A stretch of 64,000 nucleotides of DNA from Leguminivora glycinivorella. Lineage: Eukaryota > Arthropoda > Insecta > Lepidoptera > Tortricidae. Each line of letters starts with the position of its first letter. The stretch's first letter is position 1. The position numbers and the translations under genes were made by a program. The notes beneath the pieces were generated by a model, which was given only the letters and a program-made list of their open reading frames with translations, was not told where the DNA came from and did no database searches. Below, piece after piece: positions 53,472 through 64,000 of this stretch. The DNA is taken from positions 17,374,456 to 17,438,455 of the forward strand of contig NC_062973.1 of the NCBI RefSeq assembly GCF_023078275.1, read 5' to 3'.

Positions 53472-53581
53472 AGTGGCTGGGTAGCCTGAAGTGTTACTTT
53501 TTAATGTTGAGATATAAGACCAAAACGATTTTATATTACTTTTAATACTTAATTCAGTATTTTTAGTATATGTGTTAAAAC

Positions 53582-53710
53582 TTTAAACCTTTAGACTCAC
53601 CCAGATCCCACAGTCAAACTGTGTAAACAGTTTTGGGGGACATTGTATTTACATTTAAGTTCCTATGTAAGATGTTTTATTAAATAAATAAATAAATAAA
53701 AAATAAATAA
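53582..53710 (+). mobile_element. Short LINE 3'-end insertion with AAATA tail
   Basis: About 129 bp (CCCAGATCCCACAGTCAAAC, GTTTTGGGGGACATTGTATT, then AATAAATAAATAA) interrupts the antisense LINE frame. AAAAC flanks both sides (53577-53581, 53711-53715). Removing the insert and one copy joins LLLECF to NTYTKNTEL. It is the severely truncated tail of another non-LTR family. Confidence 0.8.
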
Positions 53711-53780
53711 AAAACATTCTAATAGTAATATTTTACTTCTTTTTCTAAGCAAAGAGAACTCGGCATAGTCTACCGTGGAA

Positions 53781-54785
53781 TTATATATTTTCCAACGCCG
53801 CCAAAGTTTTTTTTTTCCTGTTTATCGTTTTTTTTAAGGCCACAGAAAACCACTTTGGAGTATTTTTATTAACAGTTTTTTTTAATGGCACTAACTTATC
53901 CATAATATTATAAATTATAGTATAGAATTTATCTACCGCCGCTTCGGGCTCTAACCCTTGAAGTTCAACTTGCCACTCAATTTTATTAATAGTTTCTCTA
54001 GCTGAGATTTCTGTATAATTAGCCTTACGAAAATTGTACATAACTACAGGATTTTTTGGGATGTAATTCGTCGGAACGAGATCCATAGTAAATTCGACAG
54101 CGGGGTGATGTTTATCAATGTTAGATAATTCTATTTCCGGGTTCGAAATACAACATTTTTTGTTACAAAATATTAGGTCCAACGTTCTATTGTTAAGGTT
54201 TTTAATAATATTAAACTGTTGTAATCTTAACATCTCAGTCGTATTAATTAATGCCGCCGCGCATGGATTTTGACCTTCATTCTCAGGTAAAAGATCACCT
54301 ACACTAGATATGGGCCAACTTAAATCAGGAAGATTGTAATCGCCCACCAAACAAAAGGTAATGTAGTCTAATGATGTACTCAATTCTTCTAATTTATTAC
54401 AATAAGTTTGATACACTAATATATTAGACTTGGGGGGGATGTACACACCATTAATTACAATTTTACGGCCAGATATACATACTTCAATATAAATCTCCTC
54501 GACTTGGTTACATTCCCAATCGGATCGCCGAGTTGCTAAAATATTAGATCTTACCGCTATCAGAACGCCGCCGCCGCCCTTCTTCGCCGTGTCCCGCAAG
54601 TCTCGGTCGCGCCGGAACACGCTATAGTTGCTATCAAACAATTCCGAGTCCAGAATATCATCTCGCAGCCACGTCTCGGTCAACACTATAACGTCATAAT
54701 TACATTGCAATATATTTAAACGAATATCTACTAATTTACTTTTTATACCACCGCAATTTTGATAATATAATCTTAAGTTATTAGT
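53781..54785 (-). pseudogene. LINE ORF2 apurinic-type endonuclease domain
   Basis: The domain begins LRLYYQNCGGIKSKLVDIR near 54783. It has DVIVLTETWLRDD, with the catalytic glutamate in TETW, then CLVGDYNLPDLSW and IDKHHPAVEF (the final D/H pair), as in Jockey/CR1 endonucleases. The natural start is not visible and a TAG lies just upstream. The frame ends near 53780, where a small indel in ATATATAATT moves it, and YNSTVDYAEFSLLRKRSK continues in the next frame. It would nick target DNA to start reverse transcription. Confidence 0.88.
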
Positions 54786-55002
54786 AACAGAGCCTGTTAA
54801 ATACTATTACTCGAATATGTTGCTGGAAACTGTAAATATAATATGTGTGAAATAATTTGATTATAATAATAAGCGGTGATAAGCGGTAGTTTAATTTAAT
54901 AAGATTAATAACATGTTTAGGAACGTATATTATGTTGTTTATTTTCCCTGTAAATATTTTCAGTTTAGGATATGTAAATTCAACCTTATAGCCCAGAGGA
55001 AT

Positions 55003-55421
55003 ACAATAGTATGAATTAGGTAATTGATGCACATCATGATCAATAAGACACCTAAATAACAAAGCGGTCATAAATACCATAGAATGTCCATGTAAATTTC
55101 AGAGTGTATCCAGGTCCGCCTCTTTACGGATTCGAATAACGGGTGATGAGTCATCCTTACGAACCAGAATTGCTGCGTTTTTATCCAAATAAACTTGTAG
55201 TTTTTCGTGCTTACAATAGTATGAATTAGGTAATTGATGCACATCATGATCAATAAGACACCTAAATAACAAAGCGGTCATAAATACCATAGAATGTCCA
55301 TGTAAATTTCAGAGTGTATCCAGGTCCGCCTCTTTACGGATTCGAATAACGGGTGATGAGTCATCCTTACGAACCAGAATTGCTGCGTTTTTATCCAAAT
55401 AAACTTGTAGTTTTTCGTGCT
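55003..55421 (-). repeat. 210-bp perfect tandem duplication at the ORF1/ORF2 junction
   Basis: 55003-55212 and 55213-55421 are identical. Each contains the ORF1 end and the start of the ORF1-ORF2 spacer, so the ORF1 C terminus occurs twice. No base differs by eye, so the event is recent or maintained, or an assembly effect. Confidence 0.9.
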
Positions 55422-55545
55422 AGCCACCTTACGCGTTTTTGAGTAAAGGATCTTATTTTTCAATGTCAAATGTTCGTTGATGAATACAGGTCGCGAGTTA
55501 GTCAGTTGATCGCCGGCCGGGGTGTCGCCGGCGTTGTTGCAAAAA
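55304..55545 (-). pseudogene. LINE ORF1 C-terminal domain remnant (FP-like)
   Basis: Two adjacent frames give DQLTNSRPVFINEHLTLKNK followed by ILYSKTRKVAS, and, after a one-base deletion in an A run near 55400, NAAILVRKDDSSPVIRIRKE and ADLDTL with a stop. This resembles the C-terminal domain shared by many insect LINE ORF1 proteins and annotated as baculovirus-FP-like. The role would be RNA binding and chaperoning. The N-terminal part is not recognisable upstream. Confidence 0.6.
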
Positions 55546-55739
55546 CAATAAAATACCTATCACGTAACTGGATATTTTTTATGTTTTCGTTGACTTCCAC
55601 TTGTGAGATAGAATAGTGTTCGCCACACCATTTTAAATGGCTTTACGGTAAACAATTAGGTACTATTTTTTGAGCTACATGGCTACATAGACAGGGTAGG
55701 CAAATTTGCAGCATTGAATCTTTCTCTCTTCCAAGCTAT

Positions 55740-55987
55740 GACGACCGGTCTGGCCTAGTCGGTAGTGACCCTGCCTGCTAAGCCGCGGTCCCGGGTTCGA
55801 ATCCCGGTAAGGAAATTTATTCGTGTGATGAGCACAGATATTTGTTCCTGAGTCATGGATGTTTTCTATGTATATAAGTATTTATATAATATGTATACAT
55901 ATATCGTTGTCTGAGTACCCAAAACACAAGCCTTCTTGAGCTTACCGTGGGACTCAGTCAATCTGTGTAAGAATGTCCTATAAAAAA
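55740..55987 (+). mobile_element. tRNA-derived SINE with AAGCTAT target duplication
   Basis: It starts GACGACCGGTCTGGCCTAGT (A box TGGCCTAGTCGG), has the B box GGTTCGAATCCCGG near 55796 and the body CTGAGTCATGGATGTTTTCT, and ends GTCCTATAAAAAA. AAGCTAT flanks it at 55733-55739 and 55988-55994. The antisense copy is at 39537-39772. Confidence 0.9.
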
Positions 55988-55989
55988 AA

Positions 55990-56237
55990 GCTATTAATCC
56001 CACATGGTGGTGGGGTCAGCTTTCCGTGTCATCCGCTTCCACTTCGCTCTACCCTTGATGTCGTCTTCGGACACTCTGCACTCAGCCATATCTTAGCACT
56101 ACGTCCCTCCATCTTGTCTTTGGTTTGCCTCTGCCTCTCTTACCGGGGATGGAGAATCGTAGTGCTAAATTTCCAACGTAGTCTGGTGGTCTTCTGCCTA
56201 CGTGCCCATACCATCGCAGCCTACTTTCCTGCATTTT
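55990..56237 (-). pseudogene. RTE-like LINE C-terminal fragment
   Basis: The minus strand reads ESRLRWYGHVGRRPPDYVGN and IPGKRGRGKPKTRWRDVV, then, after frameshifts, DDIKGRAKWKRMTRKADPTT and MWD with a stop near 55998. This is the standard end of RTE-type proteins (RWYGHV...RGRPKTRW...RKADP). The SINE at 55740-55987 was inserted next to its end. Confidence 0.8.
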
Positions 56238-57061
56238 AAAAAAGGTATCAGTACTAGCACAGTATAATAAAGAGTACTATCGTACAGTATGGCTACTCCC
56301 GCTCCCCGCTAAAAGTGCCGCCAACCCCAAAAAACGCTCGGTTTTGGCCGAATTTCAACTATTGGATATTCGACATAATACGGAATTTGCCAAATATTCT
56401 TGGACTTACCCACTTACAAACAAACACCCTCGTGGTCTCATTATTTTGCATTTTGAGCTCCCAAACAACAACCAGAGCACAGAAAATCACTTTCAAAGGC
56501 AGCAGATGTGAACCTGTAAATTAAGGAATTGAATTACACGGGACGTCATTTGGAATTACTAAATATACATCCGAAGCTCGTGTAACGAGTACACGCACGT
56601 GTCGTATTTTGATTACTCCTCCTCGTAATATAAAATGTGTCCGTTTGTGATTTTTTTGCTGATCAAGAGTTGTAGATCCATTTTTATTTATAGCCAGCAA
56701 AATTTTTGTATGCTGACCAAATGATTTAATAGCTATTTTTTTTTGCGAATCAGTTTTAAAAACGGCTGATCATTTAATTACTTCCCATATGAAATAATCT
56801 CAAAGTACGTACGAGACTGAAAAAGCTTTGGCCCTGTATGCTCTTTCTTGTTTTGTCCAGCTATGTACTCGTATCTTGTCACTTCGGTATCTTTTATAAC
56901 ATTTTTACAAATTGTAATCTACTTATAAATCCTTTATTTCACAGGAATTATAACAAACTTTAAAATATAGGTAATGAAACTAAATAAATCTAAAATTATT
57001 CTAAAATTAAACTTAAAATAAAAAGAAACTAAATAAATCTAAAATTAAACCAAAATAAATC
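56238..57061. other. Nothing recognised
   Basis: AT-rich. The ORF at 56315-56524 has no known domain. AAACTAAATAAATCTAAAATT is duplicated near 56980-57060. Confidence 0.4.
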
Positions 57062-57615
57062 TAAAAACCGGCCAAGAGCGTGTCGGGCCACGCTCAGTGT
57101 AGGGTTCCGTAGTTTTCCGTATTTATCTCAAAAACTACTGAACCTATCAAGTTCAAAACAATTTTCCTAGAAAGTCTTTATAAAGTTCTACTTTTGTGAT
57201 TTTTTTCATATTTTTTATAAAACATATGGTTCAAAAGTTAGAGGGGGGGGGGGGACGCACTTTTTTTCCTTTAGGAGCGATTATTTCCGAAAATATTAAT
57301 ATTATCAAAAAACGATCTTAGCAAACCCTTATTCATTTTTGAATACCTATCCAACAGTATATCACACGTTGGGGTTGGAATGAAAAAAAATATCAGCCCC
57401 CACTTTACATGTAGGGGGGGGGTACCCTAATAAAACATTTTTTTCCATTTTTCATTCTTGCACTTTGTTGGCGTGATTGATATACATATTGGTACCAAAT
57501 TTCAGCTTTCTAGTGCTAACAGTTACTGAGATTATCCGCGGACGGACGGACGGACGGACGGACAGACAGACATGGCGAAACTATAAGGGTTCCTAGTTGA
57601 CTACGGAACCCTAAA
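57062..57615 (+). mobile_element. ACGGAACCCTAA-tailed retroposon, long copy
   Basis: It runs from AACCGGCCAAGAGCGTGTCG through GCGATTATTTCCGAAAATAT and a (GGAC)n stretch to GACTACGGAACCCTAA, matching 37130-37650. A pure G run near 57245 and CATGTAGGGGGGGGG near 57412 are homopolymer-rich. Confidence 0.75.
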
Positions 57616-57672
57616 AACGGCCCCTGTGGCATAGTACCGAAGATGCTGGCAGCATTTCCTCCCTGGATTATC
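57601..57672 (-). pseudogene. Fragment of the RLE-type retrotransposon C terminus
   Basis: The minus-strand frame reads IIQGGNAASIFGTMPQGPF, nearly the same as the end of the protein at 24.4-24.5 kb. Confidence 0.6.
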
Positions 57673-57719
57673 AAGCTACCTCGCTGGATTGTCAAGCTAA
57701 GTTGTGTCATTTCTCCGAC

Positions 57720-57850
57720 GCCAAACAAAAGCGATACGCCGCTGACTCTGTCGCGCCAATACGCAAGCGCGATAGAGATAGATATCTACTAGCGCTTCGT
57801 TTCGTGAGCGTTTCGTGAGCGATTGAGCCATTCGGCTAGCCACCCTGTTC
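57720..57850 (+). repeat. GCGCCAATACGCAAGCGCGA...GGCTAGC repeat, fullest copy
   Basis: CTCTGTCGCGCCAATACGCA, GCGATAGAGATAGATATCTA, TTTCGTGAGCGTTTCGTGAG and CATTCGGCTAGCCACC define the family listed at 20640-20712. Confidence 0.65.
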
Positions 57851-57980
57851 CCATTACCAAAAGACCCGAGTACCTACTTACCTACCACAAATTTACGCCC
57901 GCGAAATACAATTGCAGTACCATTTTCTAATTTAAATATCCATAGCTCCAGTCCATGTATAATGTGCATCAAATTCTACA

Positions 57981-58142
57981 ATAGATTAGATTATATTTCT
58001 TTATTTCATGATAAAAATTACACTATAAATTTGTTACATGTCAAAATTATGTTTATCTTCTCATCATGATCGTCAAAAATTACATAATAGATTCCAAATA
58101 AAAATAATTGTGTCTCCCAATAAGGATCGTCATTTACAAAGA
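57981..58142 (-). mobile_element. LINE 3' end, antisense copy of the CATCTAAT family
   Basis: TAGATTAGATTATATTTCTT, ATCATGATCGTCAAAAATTA and CTCCCAATAAGGATCGTCAT are the complement of 15170-15345. Confidence 0.65.
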
Positions 58143-58544
58143 AAGAAAATACACATGCCAAGCTAAATAAAATTAATAAATTAAGTTACAATATCATGAA
58201 ATTATCACGAAGCAAGAAAATATTATATAACAGCAGAGAAAATAGACTAACAAAGAATGGGAACTCCGTAGTCCAATTTATATGTTTGACTCGTAAAACA
58301 ATAGATGGCATTACTATACTCTCGCGACAAATGGTATTGTTCAATTCACGAAATAATTTCATTTAAATGACCCAAGTCGTAATATTTAAAAATTTGGAAC
58401 TTGATCATACAACATTATCATTATATAACACCGAAATTTACAAAAACAATTAAGTATTTTTTTACCAATCGGGATTTTTCGTGAGAGTAAAGGACCTCCC
58501 CTAGGAAATGACATGTGTAAGCGTTACATTTTTTCGTCAGCATC
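58143..58544. other. Nothing recognised
   Basis: AT-rich sequence. Confidence 0.4.
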
Positions 58545-58622
58545 GGTAAGAGGATAGTTAGTGTAGCGGCTACTCCGTCTGATTCGCAAACGTGAGGTCC
58601 ACGGTTCCAATTCCAAGAATGA
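58545..58622 (+). tRNA. tRNA-like unit (SINE head or tRNA pseudogene)
   Basis: GAGGATAGTTAGTGTAGCGG carries an A-box-like TAGTGTAGCGG, and CCACGGTTCCAATTCC about 45 bp later is a degenerate B box. No paired acceptor stem is visible. Confidence 0.35.
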
Positions 58623-59004
58623 CATATCTTTTTGTATTTTTTCTTGTTTTACTCTGTTACTTTTTTTATTATAATATTTATAATTAAGAAAAGTAACAAA
58701 TTTTTTTATTATAATATTTATAATAAAGAAATCTTTGCTTAAATTAACATGAGGTATACAGAAAAAGAAAGGCACTTTGCTAAAAATAAAATTATTTATT
58801 TACTTAAACATATATTTTCGTAACGTTTATTAATAAACTTCAAAATAATAACACGAGCTTTTTTATAGTCATACTTACTTGTTATGGAGAATTTCTGGCC
58901 AAAAGCTGCACTTTTGGATGGAAGCAAGCCGCTTTGCATGGTGATAGTAAACATCATAGTAAACGATTTTTTCCGAAAATATTGAAATTTCATCCCTTAG
59001 GAAA

Positions 59005-61684
59005 CCGAGCGTAGCGAGGTGTTTTATGAAAATGAAAAAAATTCTATCTTTTTATTTTGTAGTCCGATTTTGACAAAACGTATCTCAAATGAAAGGTATT
59101 AATTTGTGTAATTAAAAAAAAATACAAAGAAAAAAATTTTGAAAGAAAAGTAAGAAAAAAATTTAAAAAAAGTAAATTTACGTCTCGCACTGAATAACTT
59201 CAAAGAATGACAGACAAAATGTACAATGTCGATATATGAGTTTTTTTATATCAAAGACAGATAAATTCATAGTTGAAAACTAAAGACCGCATCGAAATCG
59301 GATTAGCGTTTTTTAAGAGACAAGTTGCCAAAGTTGGGAAAATTTGCTTTATATGGCCACTTTGAAATTCCTTTGCCAGAAAGTCAGAAATAATATATTT
59401 TTCTTACACCGAAAAGTACATAGTGACAGTACAACTCAAAATAAAATAAAAAATTCCGAGGATATCATAATTTCATGCCTTAGGTTAGGACGACGAGCGC
59501 ACAGTGGATCGAAATGAATTAAAAATGGACATTCGCATTTTTTTCCAAAAATCCTATTTAAAAAAATGCTCTTCGGTTGAAAATGATATGAGAAATAAAA
59601 AATGTTATATACAATTTTTCAAAATGAGGCTTATTTTAAGCAGAAAAAAATAAAATGTTTTTTTTTTGTATGAAACTGAAAAATAGGTATCTTATTGTAA
59701 GAAAACCGTAACCGATCCCGCTTTCAAACCTTTACAATGTCATTGTCCTACTTTAGAACAGTAGAAAATAGTAAAAACCTTATCTGAGTAGGTGCCCGTT
59801 TTTTTTTGTAGTCCAATCAAAAGTCAGTAAATACAACATTTTTTTTAGTGCTTTATTTTTTTATTTATATTAAAAAAACGGTGTATTCATGACAATTTAG
59901 TATAAAAACAAAATATATATGACATTTTATTAAGGATAAATACAATTTTTTACAAGAAAATTGCATTGAAATAGAAACAATTATTACGGTGTTTTTTTGA
60001 TAGTAAACAAATAGCTAAAATATACTTGAAATCAACAATAACAATTTTTTGGTGTCATCTAATCCAAGATTGTCTTTTTTGAGGCCACCGCTAAGTAAAG
60101 CGACTAAAAAGACCCTCTCTTCTAAAGCTTTGGAATTATTAATAATAGAAAACGTAAGCACTGATGACACTGAAAATATAGAAATGTTTGAAAGTGTAGA
60201 AGAAGGTGGTGAATAAAATAGATCTATACAATGTATTTTTTTTTATAACTTATAATGTTATTGTTGATTTCAAGTAAATTTTAACTTTTTGTTACTATCT
60301 TAGTTACTAAAAACATCGCAATAAATAAAAAAAATCTTATTTTTTTGTTACGTCGTCCGATTTTGACAAAACATATTTCAATTGAAAGGTATTGTTTTAT
60401 GTAACTGTATATGTGTGTATGATGTCTATTACAAATGCATACTTATAACTGTAAGAAAAATATAATGTTTCTGACTTTCTAGCTAAGGAATTTATAAGCG
60501 ACCATATAAACAAACTAAGCCAACTTTGACAACTCGTATCTTAAAAACTACTGATCCGATTTCGATTCGATTTTTAGTGCTGATTCTAATCATGAATCTA
60601 TTTTTCTTTAATTAAAAAAAAACATATATCGATATTATACATCGTGTCTACCGTTTTTTGTGATACGAAAATTTAAGTTTTTTTTTAATCTTACATTTTT
60701 TCCAATTTTTTTCAATATTTTTTTTTAAGTTACATAAAGCAATACCGTTCAATTGAAATATGTTTTGTCAAAATCGGACGCTCGCTACGCTCGTCGTCCT
60801 AAGGGATAAAATTATGATATCCTCGGAATTTTTTATTTTATTTTGAGTTGTACTGTCACTATGTACTTTTCTGTGTAAGAAATAGTTATTTGTTATACAA
60901 GGGGGCAAAGTTGTATTTTAACGCCGAGTGTGGAATTGAAAAACGAGCAAGTGAAAGGATTCTATAGTTGAACCACGAGCGAAGCGAGTGGTTCGAGAAT
61001 AGAATCCTGAACTTGCGAGTTTTTTAACACACGAGAAGTAAAATACATTTGCACCCGAGTGTAACACAAAACTTTTCCCCTCACTGTAGCGAGGAAACTA
61101 CAACGCAAAAAATGCGGTTATCACTGCTTTCAGTGGTTCCACAGGTGGTAAATCATCTTTATTACTAGATTCACCTGCTTTTATCAATTTTAAAGCAGTT
61201 AATTTGACTTTATTCAAGGTCAAATTACTTTACCCACTAGTGGATAAAATGCGTTTTTACCCGCTGGTATTAAAGGACAAAACACGTGTTTCCGAGCTAG
61301 TGAGGGGAAAAATATATTATTTCTGACTTTCTGGCAAAGGAATTTCAAAGTGGCCATATAAAGCAAATTTTCCCAACTTTGGCAACTTGTATCTTAAAAA
61401 ATGCTAATCCGATTTCGATGCGGTCTTTAGTTTTCAACTATGAATTTATCTGTCTTTGATATAAAAAAACTCATATATCGACATTGTAGGTACATTTTGT
61501 CTGTCATTTTTTGAAGTTATTCAGTGCGAGACGTAAATTTACTTTTTTATTTTTTTTTTATTTTTTTTTTTCAATTTTTTTTTCAATTACATAAAGCAAT
61601 ACCTTTCATTTGAGATACGTTTTGTCAAAATTGGACGATACAATAAAAAGGTAGAATTTTTTTCATTTTCATAAAACACCTCAC
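59005..61684. mobile_element. 2.7-kb foldback element with a nested insertion
   Basis: The left arm 59005-59500 is the complement of two right-arm blocks, 61319-61684 and 60775-60890, which are continuous once the ~430-bp repeat at 60889-61318 is removed. Shared landmarks are GAGGTGTTTTATGAAAATGA, GATTTCGATGCGGTCTTTAG complements and ACATAGTGACAGTACAACTC. A further arm-like unit lies at 60340-60790. TTGATTTCAAGTAAATTTTA (60261) pairs with about 60010-60045. A ~60-codon tail ending IEMFESVEEGGE and stop (about 60018-60216) may be a remnant of an encoded protein; I cannot name it. Confidence 0.65.
60889..61318. mobile_element. CCCCTCACTAGC / GGGGGCAAAG repeat, copy 2 (nested)
   Basis: It is the complement of 32300-32750 with few differences. 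It interrupts the arm sequence GTAAGAAAAATATATTATTT, so it arrived after the host foldback element. Confidence 0.8.
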
Positions 61685-62097
61685 TACTAGGGAATGCAGA
61701 ACCGGTACCAGTCCCAGAACCGTGACTGAGATTTCCGGTACTGGGAAAGAACCGGTAAATCCCGGTTCTTCCGTACTTTTTGGTACTGAGGGTTTACTAG
61801 TACATTTGTTGAGGTTACATACCTACAATTTAATGTTCCTACTATACAACTCATGATTTAAATAATTCATATGACCTATTATTTTATTCCGTCCTCTTGA
61901 CTTCGGCGGCAAGTGATTAGAGAGTCGAGTAGGTATAGGACCTATACCTATGGTTTTTATAAACAGACAACAAGTAGGCGCGAACAATACTTACTTTTCT
62001 ATGATTCAACTTCAAATCAGACTTATTTTTCTAATATTCAATTATATATAAAAAAAGTAAAAAACAACAATATAACTGTTTTTCAAACATATTAAAA
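61685..62097. other. Nothing recognised except a CCGGTAC-rich patch
   Basis: CAGAACCGGTACCAGTCCCA and AACCGGTAAATCCCGGTTCT at 61700-61770 are GC-rich and partly self-complementary, probably part of an unnamed repeat. Confidence 0.4.
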
Positions 62098-62172
62098 AAA
62101 TCCGGACCTGGGTCTCGAACTCGGGATCATAGACGTGCAAGTCAAATACACTAACCCCTAAGCCAAAAAACA
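62098..62172 (-). tRNA. tRNA-like unit (SINE head or tRNA pseudogene)
   Basis: The minus strand reads TTGGCTTAGGGGTTAGTGTA (A-box-like TTAGGGGTTAG) and CCCGAGTTCGAGACCCAGG, a good B box. TTGCACGTCTATGATC fits the anticodon region. The acceptor arms do not close, so a functional tRNA is unlikely. Confidence 0.45.
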
Positions 62173-62936
62173 AGGAGCCGCCCGGCTCAAAATATTGAAT
62201 CATATTCAGATATGGTTACTCGGCAATGTAATTAATTATTATCTCACTAGACGGCACTTTTAAACATTGAAAATAGCGCCATCTGTAAATAACTCGAAAA
62301 CTAAGAGGTACCAGCGACGATAACTCGCGTTAAGTAGGCCGTGTAGCGATGTACTGAGTTACATGTCTTCCTTTATTTAGTTTAGTCTATGATAACAGAG
62401 AAATATAGGTATCGTAATATCATCATTCATCATTCAAATCGTCATTAAAAATTCAAATCCATGTACTCATTTACAGAGTACAGGGGGTTATCTAACAAAA
62501 GGTTTCTCAATTTGCGCTTAAATGCCTACCAATAAGCATTAAAGAAGGAAAAATTGACAGTTAATTCAACAAGAAGCTTAGGAAATACTTAATAGAGAAT
62601 AGTTACTATAACATGAAGGAATTTTTTGAAAATTAAAATATATTTCAACATTAAAATGATCTAATAGCAATAAGCAAACATGTAGGTAGAATTAAGACTA
62701 GCAAAATCTCTTCCAATTTTCAAAAATCAGCTTAAATTATACTATCTATCTCTATCTTAAGTTGCCATTTTTATTTATTGTATTTATGTATGTATGTTTG
62801 TATGTATTATGTGTATGTAAGGTATATTTATTTATGTATTCGGTATCTATTATGTATGTGTGTTTGTGTTGGTTTTCTCTATATTTTTTGTTCTTGCACT
62901 GCCTGTTAACTTTTGTTTCTGTTCCGTTTTTCCAGC
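62173..62936. other. Nothing recognised
   Basis: AT-rich, with TATGTATGT-type low-complexity sequence at about 62770-62870. Confidence 0.4.
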
Positions 62937-63075
62937 TACCCTAAGGTTGTCTGGAAGAGATCGCTTTTTAGCGATACGACCACCTGTTGTTACCTAGTTA
63001 TACTCTCACTAAACATTCTGTATACATATAACATGTAAAATGGTGCAATAAAGAATATTTACTTACTTACTTATT
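62937..63075 (+). mobile_element. LINE 3' end (GGTTGTCTGGAAGAGATCGC), second copy
   Basis: AAGGTTGTCTGGAAGAGATC, GCGATACGACCACCTGTTGT and GTGCAATAAAGAATATTTAC, then CTTA repeats. It matches 35540-35703. Confidence 0.7.
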
Positions 63076-63104
63076 AAGAATTTTAGTTATTAAGAATTAT
63101 ATTA

Positions 63105-63172
63105 TAAGTTCGCCTTTGTACTTCGCATCTCGATGTATGTTATTTTTAATGTGTTTTTGTACAATAAAGAGT

Positions 63173-63204
<32 letters not shown>

Positions 63205-63300
63205 TATTTGCAGTGCCCTTACAGGGTTCATAGCTGTGCTATACTGAAATGTACCAACTTATGTACCTATGATAGCAATAAATGATTACTGATTACTGAT
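63105..63300 (+). mobile_element. Two LINE tails ending in (ACT)n and (GATTACT)n
   Basis: GTACTTCGCATCTCGATGTA to TACAATAAAGAGTTACTACT with an (ACT)n run (about 63172-63203) is one tail. CTTACAGGGTTCATAGCTGT to TAGCAATAAATGATTACTGA with GATTACT repeats is the next. Each has AATAAA directly before its microsatellite. Confidence 0.55.
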
Positions 63301-64000
63301 TAGTTGATTACTATCCTCCTCAGTCCTCGTTGTAATTTTTGTATATATTCCAAATTTTTAAGATTTCAAATTCAAAAACAAAACAAATGCTTCCAAGACA
63401 CAGGACAGTACACTATATGCTATTCTAAGTAATTGAGACAATTGAGGTAGCACCTGTTGTTTCGATTATTGGGGATATTACCAGGTTGATGATGAAAACT
63501 ATTACTTGTACCATCACTTTTACTTTATTCGTTTATAACAAACATATTAACAACCAATTTACAATAAATAATTCAAGACTTTTTCACTACAACTCGTCTG
63601 TACTCGAACTGGCCACTGTCACTGCTTTCCGCCATTTTTATAACAATCCAAGATGGCGGGAACCAGTGACTAGTATGAGTCAATTGATATTCATTAATAC
63701 TTTCATCATAAATAACAGTAAGATAAATCAAAATATAAGGCATTAATAAATAATTACTCTTACACGATGTTCAATTAGTGAAGCAAAACGCTGTACTAAT
63801 TACACGCAGACAGAAGGCAGGCAATAGTTAGTAATTTTAGAAATAATAACATACTTAATAATAATTTTCAAACCCTCTTTTCACAATGATCTCAAGATTA
63901 TTCGTCAAAACTAAATTGTTTCGGGAAATCTTGAGGGACTGTTCTCGCTTCTTTAGTAAAACTGGCACGTAATTTAGATGATTTTGAGGCATTAATCTTG
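63301..64000. other. Nothing recognised
   Basis: TTCCGCCATTTTTATAACAA and CAAGATGGCGGGAA near 63625-63665 form a short inverted repeat. No gene is supported. Confidence 0.4.

Larger units (their letters stand above)
50150..55560 (-). mobile_element. Jockey/CR1-group LINE, nearly full coding region, broken
   Basis: Reading leftward: an ORF1 C-terminal remnant (about 55545-55304), the ORF2 apurinic-type endonuclease (about 54783-53781), RT (53471-51936 region), the C-terminal segment (50862-50553), and a 3' UTR ending in CTAATAAATAAAATAAAAAT near 50160. Damage is listed under the parts: a 210-bp duplication, a frameshift near 53780, a 129-bp insertion at 53582, a stop at 53160 and a 1.2-kb DNA transposon at 50866-52079. 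Confidence 0.85.

Overview
This looks like a piece of lepidopteran (moth or butterfly) nuclear genome. It is AT-rich, intron-like DNA with almost no host coding sequence, and it is crowded with repeat families I associate with Lepidoptera: the retroposon with a CCCGCGGCTTCGC hairpin and a TATGGAT-type tail, the 3' ends finishing GCCACCGACGTAGTAT-A(n), the ACGGAACCCTAA-tailed element, tRNA-derived SINEs, many MITEs, and Penelope-like, RTE-like and Jockey/CR1-like fragments. Family names come from recognition of motifs; no database search was possible.

Layout. 1-4.5 kb: a 200-bp near-perfect palindrome, LINE tails and a four-unit foldback element. 4.5-11.2 kb: a non-coding composite block bounded by two identical 160-bp repeats. 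It holds ~250-bp tandem units, a 1.4-kb array of ~59-bp repeats and a 106-bp duplication, and ends in A8 followed by a 9-bp candidate target duplication. 11.3-22.5 kb: retroposon tails, a GC-rich island, a Penelope-like insertion with a 12-bp target duplication, Harbinger-like remains, a possible 5' exon and a hAT-type MITE. 22.5-24.7 kb: a broken non-LTR retrotransposon (RT plus PD-(D/E)XK nuclease) with a perfect 129-bp inverted repeat. 25.4-26.8 kb: a THAP-encoding, P-element-like DNA transposon. 27-35 kb: a mariner fragment, twin identical 139-bp MITEs, nested MITEs, a (TATCCC)n array and tandem RTE-like tails. 35.8-36.0 kb: one convincing host-type coding exon (26 codons between good splice sites). 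36-46 kb: more MITEs, SINEs and LINE tails. 46.7-47.4 kb: a Penelope-like element with a GIY-YIG domain followed directly by a hammerhead ribozyme motif with a complete core. 48.8 kb: a TATA box plus a four-codon first exon of the cuticle-protein type, with no second exon found. 50.2-55.6 kb: a Jockey/CR1-group LINE (minus strand) broken by a frameshift, a stop codon, two nested insertions and a 210-bp duplication. 55.7-64 kb: a SINE inserted beside an RTE fragment, a large interrupted foldback element, tRNA-like units and LINE tails.

No operon-like or pathway logic applies. The window is best read as intronic or intergenic DNA, possibly inside one large gene whose exon is at 35.83-36.04 kb, with a record of nested retroelement and DNA-transposon insertions. 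The observations I value most are the SVA-like composite block, the hammerhead motif, the repeated finding of retroelements carrying an inverted copy of their own 3'-side sequence at the 5' end, and the THAP-bearing element.
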